Shown: piece by piece, positions 35,001 through 43,737 of the stretch
Layout: the number at the start of each line of letters is the position of its first letter
Numbering within the stretch: position 1 is the stretch's first letter
Assembly: GCF_033097525.1 (NCBI RefSeq)
Contig: NZ_CP109907.1
Location: 124,001 to 188,000, forward strand
DNA: 64,000 bases
Source: Sphingobacterium sp. UGAL515B_05
Lineage (GTDB): Bacteria; Bacteroidota; Bacteroidia; Sphingobacteriales; Sphingobacteriaceae
Reading direction: 5' to 3'
Position numbers and translations under genes: made by a program
Notes under the pieces: model-generated
The model's database searches: none
The model's input: the letters and a program-made list of their open reading frames with translations, nothing else
What the model was told of the DNA's origin: nothing

Positions 35001-36010
35001 AAATATTTGAACCATTTTATCGCTTAAATGAATCCGATAAAGATACGGGGACGGGCATTGGTCTTCCTTTATCCCGCTCCTTGGTTGAATTGCACCAAGG
35101 AAACTTATCCCTTGTACATCTGGAAGAGAACCGCAATATATTTCTGCTATCGATCCCAATCTTTCAGGAACAATCGCTCGACATCAAATCTTTTCAGGAA
35201 GATAATGACGATCATGTATTGCATGATAGATCCGATGAACAGGAGGAAGAAAAGCCGGTGATTCTGCTCGTCGAGGATAATAAAGAAATATTGGCCTACC
35301 TCAATAAAGAATTGAAAACCAGCTACACTATTCTACGGGCAGGGAACGGTGCCGAGGCCCTCGAAATATTAGATCAAGAGAATGTACAACTTGTATTAAC
35401 AGATATTATGATGCCCATTATGGATGGTCTGGCGCTATGCAAACGCATCAAAACAGATATTCTGTATAGCCATATTCCCGTTATTTTTCTAACGGCAAAA
35501 AATGCACTGGATTCAAAAATTCAGGGATTAAAAAATGGTGCTGATGCCTATATCGAAAAACCCTTTTCGCTTGAATTCCTTATGGTACAGATACGCAACA
35601 TCCTCAAAAACCGTAAAATCATCAAGAATTACCTAACCAATTCTTCCAGCTCCAACTTAATGGATATTAACGTTTCAGCACCCGACAAAGATTTTATCAG
35701 TCAGCTGAATACGGTTATTTATGAGAATATTTCAACGATAGATCTCAATGTGGATGAACTGGCCAAATTGATGCATATGAGCCGTCCAACCCTTTACCGT
35801 AAAATCAAAGGACTATCCGACCTCACACCCAATGAATTGATCAATATTTCACGATTGAAAAAGGCGGCAGAACTACTCACCCAAAAAGAATATAACATCA
35901 CCCAGGTATCAACGATGGTCGGTTATACCGTACAATCCAATTTTTCAAGGGACTTTCATAAGCACTATGGCATGTCGCCAAGCAGCTATATTCTTGAAAA
36001 CCGCAAGTGA
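32054..36010 (+). CDS. Hybrid two-component system (HTCS) sensor-regulator
   Basis: A 1318-residue one-protein signalling chain. The start is TTG, because only it gives the signal peptide (MKRITTILLLSILLACINVQA). The order is: two seven-bladed-type propeller blocks (about 25-690; blades such as QDVQGFLWLGTRNGLNRFDG, SKNNLWFCTESGLSKY), a Y_Y_Y domain (about 690-760), a membrane helix (WAYLLYFLSFGTIALLVLRY), HisKA with phospho-acceptor His824 (NLAHEIRTPL), HATPase (NLIHNAIKYA, GTGIGLPL), a receiver with Asp1117 (LVLTDIMMP), and an AraC-type HTH (MSRPTLYRKIKGLSDLTPNE to the end). Family members bind an oligosaccharide in the periplasm and activate the adjacent Sus genes. The divergent SusC/SusD pair is the likely target, with the starch locus as a less likely one, since that has its own LacI. 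Confidence 0.95.
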   Translation: MKRITTILLLSILLACINVQAQSIYFKNYQTHDGLSNSTVKCITQDVQGFLWLGTRNGLNRFDGNQFKIFRHNASDSTSIGSSSILSILTDSKGVLWVGTTRGTYCYDPIKENFTPFRGVPIGEVNAIHEYAGFIWLLSNGKLYRYNSYTTEIIPFDQNKNTIVAITSSKKGGLWTTDNNSTIQRYQVNTSKFVEVDLKKIDRKALANTKTVYAINDSLLMVGTINSAYLFDFKNGRLKNLFASHYPNKVIQANCIIQQTESIYWIGTETGIYTYDIHTGQSQHIKKDLLNPFAISDNAVLNFYRDREDNIWFGTFFGGFNQYSNQFDNFKKYLSGFGKSALSGNIVHDIKKDRYGNFWIGTEDGGLNKIDAQTQQIQHFLANGKKGSIAHNNVHGLATIGDDLWVGSTTHGLDILDVKTGKLKKHYDRIGKGPLQSSFAVCLYKSRDNSMFVGTDRALYRYNKNSDSFDLLPITAWIQGIYEDEYGILWINTYGSGVYQYNRSSGEIQHLLSEQGKQNTLVNNYVNGLFEDSKNNLWFCTESGLSKYRRDGRFTNYLTESGLPSNQVFKVLEDDNRSIWISTGGGLVRLDEGVPRRVIYTSRDGLPADQFNYNSAYKDSDGTLYFGTIKGMVSFNPTKSIKNSFIPPIFISGIQINNVSVPVRENGILKESISLSEEIQLTYDNSNISFNIAALSFVSPKSNPYRYIMEGYDKDWTDITGHQKIYYNKLPPGTYTFKFRGANNNSVWNPNEKKLLIIVSPPWWQSSWAYLLYFLSFGTIALLVLRYYFLLIKANNAQKMDSYERKKEQEIYNLKLEFFTNLAHEIRTPLTLIKMPLEKIINNHKFTDRDTAKDLALIEKNTARLIRLTNQLLDFRKAETNNMSLIFTKTDINALLSEVFHDLNYFAKDKQLHYDLSLPRISLTAYVDEEALRKIFTNLIHNAIKYADQEVNVKLLPFNSDDIMFNIEFKNDGELIPFEKREKIFEPFYRLNESDKDTGTGIGLPLSRSLVELHQGNLSLVHLEENRNIFLLSIPIFQEQSLDIKSFQEDNDDHVLHDRSDEQEEEKPVILLVEDNKEILAYLNKELKTSYTILRAGNGAEALEILDQENVQLVLTDIMMPIMDGLALCKRIKTDILYSHIPVIFLTAKNALDSKIQGLKNGADAYIEKPFSLEFLMVQIRNILKNRKIIKNYLTNSSSSNLMDINVSAPDKDFISQLNTVIYENISTIDLNVDELAKLMHMSRPTLYRKIKGLSDLTPNELINISRLKKAAELLTQKEYNITQVSTMVGYTVQSNFSRDFHKHYGMSPSSYILENRK

Positions 36011-36191
36011 TGAACACCAGTTCCAGTACCAGGAAGAAGATTATTCCAATGGCGTAAAAACTGTTCCCGAGATGCCAAAAGAATATCGGCACTTGATAAA
36101 GAAAGAAATCGCCCCTAGATAAAGAAAGAATCGGGGACAAATACAAGGAGCTCGAAAATCTTATTGAAAGACGCTAGCGAAGTAAAAAGCC

Positions 36192-36222
36192 GTAGACGTA
36201 GAGATACCCCCTCTACGTCTAC
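36192..36222 (-). terminator. Terminator of the starch locus
   Basis: GTAGACGTAGAG and CTCTACGTCTAC (36192-36203 and 36211-36222) form a perfect 12-bp stem with a 7-base loop; on the minus strand GGCTTTTTAC follows. It lies 16 bases after the stop of the MFS gene. Confidence 0.85.
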
Positions 36223-36237
36223 TATAATGGCATACAC

Positions 36238-37563
36238 TTAATTCTTACGCTTTGGAACAAAGAATGCCGCCAGCAACATAAATATGCCGGCCAACAACAA
36301 GCCGTAAATGGATTGGCTATGAAAAAAATATTTGATGATCATTCCGCCAAAAAATCCACAGACAATCTGAGGTAGGGTAATGAAAAAATTAAATAGCCCC
36401 ATATAAACGCCCATTTTACCCGTAGGCAAATGATCGCTTAAAATTGCATAAGGCATTGCCAAAATGCTTCCCCAAGCGATACCAATACCGATCATAGGAA
36501 GAATCAGTAGATTGGCATCTTTGATCAAAAATAATGAAATTAATGAAAGTCCACCAATGGAAAGTCCAAGGGCATGTGTTTTTCCACGCCCAAAGTGTTT
36601 AGCTATTCGCGGAATAAACAAGGCATACAAGGCCGATACTCCGTTGTAAATACCAAAAAGCACACCTACCCAATTGGCAGCCTCCATGTAGAGATCCTGC
36701 CGATTTCCTTCCCGCAGGTAAAAAACCGAATCAGCAATAGCAGGAGTGGTATACACCCACATCATAAAAAGGGCAAACCAGGAAAAAAACTGAACCCAAC
36801 CCAACTTGCGCATGATAACCGGCATCTTACCGATATCATTAAAGATAGAACGCAAGCCAAACTTTGGTGCCGCATCCTGTTCAATAGCAACCGCATCCGA
36901 AAAAGTCTGAAGTTCTGTGGGCGAGTACTCTTTTGTTTTGAACACAGACCATAACACCGTTAGAAGCAGGACAAAACCACCCAAATAAAAGGAGTAGATA
37001 ACATTGCTCGGTACCTGCCCGGCTTCAGAAGTTCCTGCTACATGAAAATACTTCGTCAACATAAAGGGAAGTAGCGAGCCAAGGACAGCGCCAATCCCGA
37101 TTAAAAAGGTCTGTACCGAGAAGCCCAGACTCCGCTGACTGCTTGGCAGATTATCACCGATCAACGCCCGAAAGGGCTCCATCGTCACATTGATGGAAGC
37201 ATCCATAAACATCAACAAGCCGGCTCCGATCCAAAGTGGCGCCAATAATGTGGTCAATAATGCCGCATTGGGCATTAAAAATAAAGTCAGGGTAGTCAAC
37301 AGTGCACCCACCAAAATATAGGGTCGCCGCCGCCCCAGTCTATTCCAGGTTCGATCGCTATAATGACCTATAATTGGCTGTACAATCATCCCCGTAATCG
37401 GAGCAGCAAGCCAAAAAAGTGAAAGATGCTCCACATCAGCACCAAATGTCTGGAGAATACGGGAGGCGTTGCCATTTTGCAGCGCAAAACCCATTTGTAT
37501 CCCCAGAAATCCAAAACTCATATTGATGACCTGGCTAATGCTTAATTCAGGTTTATTTCCCAT
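36238..37563 (-). CDS. MFS sugar transporter (SLC45/GPH-like, maltose type)
   Basis: A 441-residue inner-membrane protein with about 12 membrane segments. The N-terminal INMSFGFLGIQMGFALQNGN, the loop GHYSDRTWNRLGRRRPYILV (the family's D-R-x-x-x-R-x-GRRRP between helices 2 and 3), and ALIGDNLPSSQRSLGFSVQ match sugar:cation symporters of the SLC45-like group that Bacteroidota place in maltose loci. It probably carries maltose or maltodextrins from the periplasm to the cytoplasm, where the GH65 enzyme acts. It is the last gene of the starch operon, 99 bases after GH65 with a hairpin in the gap. Confidence 0.88.
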   Translation of the reverse strand: MGNKPELSISQVINMSFGFLGIQMGFALQNGNASRILQTFGADVEHLSLFWLAAPITGMIVQPIIGHYSDRTWNRLGRRRPYILVGALLTTLTLFLMPNAALLTTLLAPLWIGAGLLMFMDASINVTMEPFRALIGDNLPSSQRSLGFSVQTFLIGIGAVLGSLLPFMLTKYFHVAGTSEAGQVPSNVIYSFYLGGFVLLLTVLWSVFKTKEYSPTELQTFSDAVAIEQDAAPKFGLRSIFNDIGKMPVIMRKLGWVQFFSWFALFMMWVYTTPAIADSVFYLREGNRQDLYMEAANWVGVLFGIYNGVSALYALFIPRIAKHFGRGKTHALGLSIGGLSLISLFLIKDANLLILPMIGIGIAWGSILAMPYAILSDHLPTGKMGVYMGLFNFFITLPQIVCGFFGGMIIKYFFHSQSIYGLLLAGIFMLLAAFFVPKRKN

Positions 37564-37617
37564 AATAGGCTATCAAAATTTAACACAAAATACAATTTAA
37601 TTACCATTTAACCGTTA

Positions 37618-37654
37618 TTTCAGCAGCATAAGATAGGTTCTTTCACTGCTGAAA
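37618..37654 (-). other. Hairpin between the GH65 and MFS genes
   Basis: TTTCAGCAG (37618-37626) pairs perfectly with CTGCTGAAA (37646-37654), with a 19-base loop. No U-run follows on the minus strand. It may stabilise or process the mRNA. Confidence 0.5.
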
Positions 37655-37662
37655 ACTGGGTT

Positions 37663-39990
37663 TTATCTCCGCTGAAATACCTGATTTTTGCTTTGCCCCG
37701 GGAGCACGAAACCTTCAGTTACCGTCTGGATATGAACTGCAGTATCACTTATATTTTCGATCGTATAGCCATCGGCATCTACTGTAATCAATAAAGTCGC
37801 TCCACGAAATAACACCCGGAATTTATAGCCTTCCCATTCTTTGGGCAACATCGGATCTAAATACAATTGTCCGTCCTTAATCCGCATTCCGGCAAAGCCC
37901 TCCACGATTGTCATCCAGGTACCCGCCATCGATGTAATATGTAAACCGTCTTCGGTATCGTTATTGTAATCGTCCAGATCCAAACGCGAGGTGCGCAGAT
38001 AGAATTCATACGCTTTTTCCGGCTTGTTCAATTTAGCGGCCAATATCGCATGTACGCAGGGAGAAAGCGAACTTTCATGCACCGTAAAAGGCTCATAGAA
38101 TTCATAATGTCGAGCTAGGGTGTCCAGGTCAAATTGATCCTCAAGGAAGTAAAAACCTTGCAATACATCGGCCTGTTTGATATAACAGGAACGCAGAATC
38201 CTATCCCAACTCCAATGCTGGTTAATAGGGCGTTGAGATGGATCAAGTTCTGCCACAGGAATCAGCTCTTTGTCCAAAAAGCCATCTTGCTGCAAATACA
38301 CATTCCGTTGCGCATCAAACGGATAATACATGTTATCGACAATGTGCTGCCATTTTTGTTGTTCTTCTGATGTTACAGCCAGCTTCGCTTTCAGCACGTC
38401 AGCATGCCCGTTGGTCAGCTGCGCCAGCTTTTTTAAACAGTCAAGTGTATATTGAAGGCACCACGAAGCAATACGATTGGTATACCAATTATTGTTTACG
38501 TTGTTTTCATACTCGTTTGGTCCCGTCACGCCCAACATAACATATTGCTGGCGATCGCCACTCCAATTGACACGCTGTGCCCAGAAACGGCTTATCGCAA
38601 CCAAAACTTCCAATCCATGTGACCAGATATAATCCTGATCTCCGGTATAACGGACATAGTTATAGATCGCAAATGCAATAGCTCCATTGCGATGAATTTC
38701 CTCAAATGTAATCTCCCATTCATTATGGCATTCCTCACCATTGATCGTCACCATGGGATAAAGTGCAGCTCCATTGATAAAGCCGAGTTTAGCCGCATTT
38801 TCGATTGCCTTTTCCAATTGCTGATGACGATAAATCAACAAATTACGGGCAATCTTTGGTGACTGTGTTGCGAGGTAAAATGGAATACAATATGCTTCGG
38901 TATCCCAATACGTGACACCACCATATTTTTCACCTGTGAAACCTTTAGGACCAATATTGAGGCGCTCATCTTCGCCGGTATAAGTCTGGTTAAGCTGGAA
39001 AATATTGTAGCGTATTGCCTGCTGTGCTGCGACATCACCACTAATTTCAATATCGCTTTCTGCCCAGATCGCTTGCCAGGCTACTGCCTGTTGAGCCTTT
39101 AACTGCTCATAACTCAGCACATTCAACTGGCGTAGATTAGCCGAAGCAGCCTCTTTTAACTGAGCTGGCGGGTGATTCTGCGAGGTGACAATAGCAACAC
39201 GCTTCTCAACACGACAAATTTGCGATTCGGCAAGATCCGTCTGATAGATCTCCGTCATAGAACCCGGACTTGCGACGGTATCGTGCACTTCCACGACCGC
39301 TGTTGGACCTGCTACACTCGTTTTAAGCATGGCATAGACCTCAAAACCCGTTTTCTTGGTGCGCGCTACCACAAAGGTATTTTCACCATCCCTACCCTGC
39401 GCTGTACTTTCCCAAAATTGCTCGTCATAGTTACTATCACGGTTAACGACTTCAGCATTTAACCGTGACCTAATCTCCAAAGCAATTGGACCAGAAAGCG
39501 CCTGGATGTTGTACTGCAATGAAGCTGTTTCGGAAGCAAACAGATGATACATCCGGCTTGCTTCCACCTTAAGCTGTGCTCCATCTGGCATTTCCACGAC
39601 AAAACTGCGGTATAAAACGCCATGCTGCATATCCAGTCGGCGTTCAAAAGATTTAACCGTAACTTTATTCAGATCGAGCACCTGCCCATTGACCAGAATA
39701 TGCAGGCCTATCCAATCGATGGAATTGATGACCTTGGCGAAATATTCCGGATACCCATTTTTCCACCAGCCTACGCGTGTTTTGTCCGGATAATAAATAC
39801 CGGCCAAATACGACCCTTGCAAGGATTTCCCGCTGAATTCTTCTTCAAAATTAGCCCTCTGCCCCATCCGACCATTACCAATAGCGAAGATACTTTCCGA
39901 AAATTCATTGTGTTCGGGGCGAAATGTATCTTCGATAATTTGCCAAGGGTTATGTTTGATATATGTTTTCATCTTTTTATTGTTTTTCAC
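37663..39990 (-). CDS. GH65 family maltose (disaccharide) phosphorylase
   Basis: A 775-residue cytoplasmic enzyme (no signal peptide; Met7 at 39972 is an alternative start). Family marks: DTFRPEHNEFSESIFAIGNGRMGQRAN near the start (split here as FAIGNGRMGQRANFEE), GVTYWDTEAYCIPFYLATQ, and GVTGPNEYENNVNNNWYTNR with the catalytic Glu493. GH65 phosphorylases split alpha-glucosides with inorganic phosphate; maltose phosphorylase gives glucose and beta-glucose 1-phosphate. The adjacent beta-phosphoglucomutase gene (needed for exactly that product) and the amylases upstream favour maltose over trehalose or kojibiose, which other members use. It lies between pgmB and the MFS transporter gene. Confidence 0.92.
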   Translation of the reverse strand: MKNNKKMKTYIKHNPWQIIEDTFRPEHNEFSESIFAIGNGRMGQRANFEEEFSGKSLQGSYLAGIYYPDKTRVGWWKNGYPEYFAKVINSIDWIGLHILVNGQVLDLNKVTVKSFERRLDMQHGVLYRSFVVEMPDGAQLKVEASRMYHLFASETASLQYNIQALSGPIALEIRSRLNAEVVNRDSNYDEQFWESTAQGRDGENTFVVARTKKTGFEVYAMLKTSVAGPTAVVEVHDTVASPGSMTEIYQTDLAESQICRVEKRVAIVTSQNHPPAQLKEAASANLRQLNVLSYEQLKAQQAVAWQAIWAESDIEISGDVAAQQAIRYNIFQLNQTYTGEDERLNIGPKGFTGEKYGGVTYWDTEAYCIPFYLATQSPKIARNLLIYRHQQLEKAIENAAKLGFINGAALYPMVTINGEECHNEWEITFEEIHRNGAIAFAIYNYVRYTGDQDYIWSHGLEVLVAISRFWAQRVNWSGDRQQYVMLGVTGPNEYENNVNNNWYTNRIASWCLQYTLDCLKKLAQLTNGHADVLKAKLAVTSEEQQKWQHIVDNMYYPFDAQRNVYLQQDGFLDKELIPVAELDPSQRPINQHWSWDRILRSCYIKQADVLQGFYFLEDQFDLDTLARHYEFYEPFTVHESSLSPCVHAILAAKLNKPEKAYEFYLRTSRLDLDDYNNDTEDGLHITSMAGTWMTIVEGFAGMRIKDGQLYLDPMLPKEWEGYKFRVLFRGATLLITVDADGYTIENISDTAVHIQTVTEGFVLPGQSKNQVFQRR

Positions 39991-40006
39991 TACATGATGG
40001 GAACCG

Positions 40007-40028
40007 AGGGCAAATAAATGATTGCCCT
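40007..40028 (-). other. Small hairpin between pgmB and the GH65 gene
   Basis: AGGGCAA (40007-40013) pairs with TTGCCCT (40022-40028) with an 8-base loop in the 91-base gap. It is short, and its role is uncertain. Confidence 0.35.
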
Positions 40029-40081
40029 ATTTACCGATACCATCTACATCATGCTTCCCGCTATTGAATTTCTCCTAAATT

Positions 40082-40729
40082 TTAAAATTTATCGACTAAG
40101 GTCCCTAAATCCGCGACGACCAAATCCGCTCCCTGAAGATGTTCCTCCAGGCCTACACCTATTACCTGCATACCGGCTGCCCTTGCTGCATCTATTCCAG
40201 CCTGAGCATCTTCCAGCACTAGGCAGTGGGCCGGCGCAATCTCCAGCACCGCAGCGCCCTTAAGGAAAACTTCCGGATTGGGTTTAGAAAGCTGCACAAC
40301 ATTGCCATCGATCAGCGCGTCGAAATAGGTTATAATTCCAGTTTTTACAAGGATACCCATTGCATTCTTGCTGGCCGAGCCAAGTCCAATCTTAATTCCC
40401 TTTTCCTGTAGCTTTTTTAAAAGTTCCAAACTACCGGAAAGCAGGTCGTCAGGGCTCAGCTGTTCGATCAACTCCAGGTACCATTGGTTTTTAAGCACCA
40501 GTAAGTCCGCTTTTTCAGCTTCGGACTTTTCCAGCCCGGCCCATTTTAAAATAAGCTCCAGCGATTCAATCCGGCTGACACCTTTCAGCTGTTCGTTGTC
40601 AACAATGGAAAACGAATAGCCCAAGTTTTCGGCCAATCTATGCCAAGCTTGAAAATGGTAGATTGCCGTATCCACCAACACACCGTCCAAATCAAATATT
40701 ACGGCTCTTACAGTAGTATAATTAATCAT
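40082..40729 (-). CDS. pgmB: Beta-phosphoglucomutase
   Basis: A 215-residue HAD-superfamily enzyme converting beta-glucose 1-phosphate to glucose 6-phosphate. The nucleophile and general acid/base are Asp13 and Asp15 in VIFDLDGVLVDTAIYHFQAW; the cap-domain SRIESLELIL matches the family's substrate-specificity loop; KIGLGSASKNA supplies the motif II Ser; KPNPEVFLKGA has the motif III Lys; VLEDAQAGIDAARAAGM has the Mg-binding E-D. It is placed between GH13 and GH65, directly serving the phosphorylase product. Full length for the family, cytoplasmic. Confidence 0.95.
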   Translation of the reverse strand: MINYTTVRAVIFDLDGVLVDTAIYHFQAWHRLAENLGYSFSIVDNEQLKGVSRIESLELILKWAGLEKSEAEKADLLVLKNQWYLELIEQLSPDDLLSGSLELLKKLQEKGIKIGLGSASKNAMGILVKTGIITYFDALIDGNVVQLSKPNPEVFLKGAAVLEIAPAHCLVLEDAQAGIDAARAAGMQVIGVGLEEHLQGADLVVADLGTLVDKF

Positions 40730-40762
40730 TGAGAAATGAATTCTATAGAATTTTAAATTATA

Positions 40763-42622
40763 TTAAAACTTAAGTTCCAGCACTTTAGTCTCATAAGCTT
40801 CCAATTTCAAGGTATTGTCAGCTGGAGTGGTTTCCTTTTTTTGGATAATATCTACATAGGATTTCACCTTGCTGTTTCTCTCCTTAAAACGATCCAGTTT
40901 GATCTCTTTCGCCGAGTCGTTGCAATTCATTACGACCATAACCGTCTCCTGTTCATTGTAGCGGAAATACACATACACGCCATCTTCGGGCACATATTGC
41001 ATCGTTTTACCAGTTTGTAATACAGCATGTTGTTTACGATAATTGGCTAGCGTTTGAACAAAAGTCCACATATCCTGCTCTGCCTTAGTCCTTCCGTCTG
41101 CGGTAAACTTATTCAGTTTGTCACCCGCGAAACCACCTTGAAAGTCTTCCCGTAGCAAGCCATCTGGATTGGAGAAATTCTTCATCAGAATTTCCGCTCC
41201 ATAGTATAATTGTGGGATGCCCCTTGTTGTCATAAGCCAAGCCATTGCCGATTTATATTTCTGCACATTTTCACCGACAACGGAGAAAAAACGATCTTTA
41301 TCGTGGTTATCCAAAAAAAGCACATTTTGCTCGGGATGTGGGTACAGAAAGTCTGAGGCTAGGGTTGAATACAATTTGTTCGCTCCGGCGGTCCACTCAG
41401 TCTTTTGGTTGAGTGCATCACCTATAGCATAATTAAGCTGAAAATCCGTGACGCCCATCAGCTTGGAATCCACCTCCTGACCAACTCGTTTTCCGCCCAG
41501 AAAATAGGCCTGGTTCCCCACACCATGTACCCATGTTTCACCAAAAAAGGTAAATTTTGGATACTCCTGCAGAATGCGATCTGTCCATTTGGCCATAAAA
41601 TCCAGATCATTGTACGGATAGGTATCAATTCGGAATCCATCTATTGCTGCGGTCTCGATCCACCAGATATGGCTTTGGGTCAAATAATTTTGAACGTATG
41701 GGTTTTGTTCGTTCATATCGGGCATTGTGGGAACAAACCAGCCTTTGACCATTTTCTTTTTGTCGTCTGCAGAGGCATAAGGATCAAAAACTGTCTGGTC
41801 TTTGTAAGATGTCTGTGTATAGGTAGGCCATTCATTGAGCCAGTCGGCCATCGGCTTGTCTTTTACCGTCCAATGATAACTTCCGATATGATTGGGCACC
41901 ACATCAAAAATCAATTTCATCTGACGTTTATGCAGCTGTTCACCCAATTGGACATAGGTATCGTTGCTACCAAAACGGGGATCAATATGATAGGTTTCGG
42001 TGTTGGCATAACCATGATATGAAGCCTGCGGCATGTCATTGGTCAACACAGGAGTCAACCACAATGATGTCACCCCAAGATCTTGTAGATAATCCAGCTT
42101 TCCGATAATACCTTCCAGATCACCGCCATGACGCAGATACATCGAGTCTCGGTTTAAACTCATATCCAACATGCCTTTCACCTGGTCATTTCCTTTGTTT
42201 CCATTGGCAAAACGATCGGGCATAATCAGGTAGATCAAATCAGCACTGTTCACACCCTGTGCTTTTATTTTTTGATCTCTCTGCTTCAACTCATAACGAT
42301 AGGTTAATTTTTTCTTTCCCTGACTAAAGGTAAAAGTTGACCATCCTGGTTTGGCCGAAGCAGCCACCTTGACATCCAAAAACAGGTAGTTGGGATTTTC
42401 CACGCGATTGACCTTGATAAGTTCTATCCCTTTATCCTCCACCTTTACCTCGCTTTTCCCTATCTGAGGTCCATAGACAACAAGCTGCAAGGTCGGGTTT
42501 TCCATCCCTACCCACCAGTTTAAAGGTTCTACGCGTTGGATGGATTGCCCCATTAAGGGGCTCCATCCAAGCACCGTTAGTGCCACGAATACTGTGGTAA
42601 TCTTTTTATTTCGCTTAAACAT
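40763..42622 (-). CDS. GH13 alpha-amylase/neopullulanase-type enzyme (SusA-like), periplasmic
   Basis: A 619-residue exported enzyme (signal MFKRNKKITTVFVALTVLGW, cleaved near LMGQ). An N-terminal cyclomaltodextrinase-type beta-sandwich (about 25-125) precedes the barrel. GH13 regions: DVVPNHIGSYHW (region I), GFRIDTYP with nucleophile Asp333 (II), FFGETWVHG with acid Glu362 (III), FLDNHDKDRF with Asp441 (IV). A C-terminal beta domain follows. It would shorten imported maltodextrins in the periplasm to maltose and glucose for the inner-membrane transporter. It lies between the SusE-like and pgmB genes. Confidence 0.93.
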   Translation of the reverse strand: MFKRNKKITTVFVALTVLGWSPLMGQSIQRVEPLNWWVGMENPTLQLVVYGPQIGKSEVKVEDKGIELIKVNRVENPNYLFLDVKVAASAKPGWSTFTFSQGKKKLTYRYELKQRDQKIKAQGVNSADLIYLIMPDRFANGNKGNDQVKGMLDMSLNRDSMYLRHGGDLEGIIGKLDYLQDLGVTSLWLTPVLTNDMPQASYHGYANTETYHIDPRFGSNDTYVQLGEQLHKRQMKLIFDVVPNHIGSYHWTVKDKPMADWLNEWPTYTQTSYKDQTVFDPYASADDKKKMVKGWFVPTMPDMNEQNPYVQNYLTQSHIWWIETAAIDGFRIDTYPYNDLDFMAKWTDRILQEYPKFTFFGETWVHGVGNQAYFLGGKRVGQEVDSKLMGVTDFQLNYAIGDALNQKTEWTAGANKLYSTLASDFLYPHPEQNVLFLDNHDKDRFFSVVGENVQKYKSAMAWLMTTRGIPQLYYGAEILMKNFSNPDGLLREDFQGGFAGDKLNKFTADGRTKAEQDMWTFVQTLANYRKQHAVLQTGKTMQYVPEDGVYVYFRYNEQETVMVVMNCNDSAKEIKLDRFKERNSKVKSYVDIIQKKETTPADNTLKLEAYETKVLELKF

Positions 42623-42628
42623 CGTTTT

Positions 42629-43648
42629 TTATTTCTTCGTCAACGTATAGGTATTTGCATTGAAATCCACGACGATATCATACGTACCGGCATTGGCAAC
42701 GGCGATATTGGCCCCGCCGGCAATCAGACTGCCGTTAGCTCCGCCGAAATTTGTTCCCCAATCGTGGTTTTTACGGAATTTGATTTCGCCTGCAGTCAAG
42801 CTCACTGTGAGCTTCCATACCTGATTGGCATTGTCGAATTTCATATCCGTATCGGCGTCCCAGCCTTTCGGTGTGGCACTACCAATAATGCCCCAATTGT
42901 GATCTTTAAATGAAATGGTATTTGCGGTCGTATTGACTTCTATTTCCAGATTTCCTGCACGTGGCGCTTTTATATTTCCACCGCCATTAAAAGCGAGTTT
43001 ACCATCTGCAGTTTGTCCATAGGAATTCGCCCAATTGCGCTCTGTCGTAATCTTAAATTCCGAATTCGCTTCCGGAAAGGAAATAATGCCCGTGTAGATG
43101 CCATTGCTTGTTGGTGAGACTATTGATTCAGCCGTGGCCGGATCCCATCCCTGATAAGCCCCAGGAACATACAAATAGCTGGTCGAAGCGTATGGAGTTG
43201 CCTTAAGACTTGCCAGAGCCGAAAATACAGCTGCTATTTTAGTGTTGATACTCGACTTAAGTCTAACATCGAAATCAGACGCCGTCCCTGTCGGTACACC
43301 AAGAGAAAGCAGGTAACCATTCAGTTCGTTGCCTGTAAATCCCAAGCTTGTCCGGCCGCTTGGGATCACTACTTCTTTTATTGTTTTAAAATTGTCTCCT
43401 TTAAGGCCAAACTGGAGTACATTGGTTACCGCAGCTTGAAAACCAAAGTCAGGCAGCAGCATATTGAGATGCAATACCGTATCCTTTGCGTTATCTTTTG
43501 ACAAGGTTACATTCGTTTTATCGAGGCTTAAAGTCGCTGGCTTTATACCCTCCCCGCTAGCCAATATAGCGCGTGTCTCATCCTTTTTACAACTTTGGAA
43601 CGCCACTATAAATAGCAGCATGATTCCGATATAGTGTCTAATTTTCAT
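42629..43648 (-). CDS. SusE/SusF-like starch-binding lipoprotein
   Basis: A 339-residue lipoprotein (signal MKIRHYIGIMLLFIVAFQ, lipid Cys at residue 20 in QSCKKDE). An N-terminal SusE-type domain (about 35-145, TLSLDKTNVTLSKDNA) is followed by two similar modules: YVPGAYQGWDPATAESIVSP with FKITTERNWANSYGQ (about 155-240), and WGIIGSATPKGWDADTDM with IKFRKNHDWGTNFGG (about 245-339). These W-rich beta-sandwiches resemble the starch-binding modules of SusE/SusF. It helps hold starch at the cell surface. It directly follows susD in the operon, as in the classical sus locus; its length is nearer to SusE than to SusF. Confidence 0.9.
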   Translation of the reverse strand: MKIRHYIGIMLLFIVAFQSCKKDETRAILASGEGIKPATLSLDKTNVTLSKDNAKDTVLHLNMLLPDFGFQAAVTNVLQFGLKGDNFKTIKEVVIPSGRTSLGFTGNELNGYLLSLGVPTGTASDFDVRLKSSINTKIAAVFSALASLKATPYASTSYLYVPGAYQGWDPATAESIVSPTSNGIYTGIISFPEANSEFKITTERNWANSYGQTADGKLAFNGGGNIKAPRAGNLEIEVNTTANTISFKDHNWGIIGSATPKGWDADTDMKFDNANQVWKLTVSLTAGEIKFRKNHDWGTNFGGANGSLIAGGANIAVANAGTYDIVVDFNANTYTLTKK

Positions 43649-43737
43649 CTGTTTAATTTATATTTCAGAGTCTGTTGGCCTATCAATTGCACCCCATGTA
43701 ATTCCATCAAGCCAAACAACTCCAATAGGATACTCAA

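Noticed and set aside
41405..42022. 205-codon plus-strand open frame
   Set aside because: Antisense to the GH13 catalytic barrel, which has all its catalytic residues.
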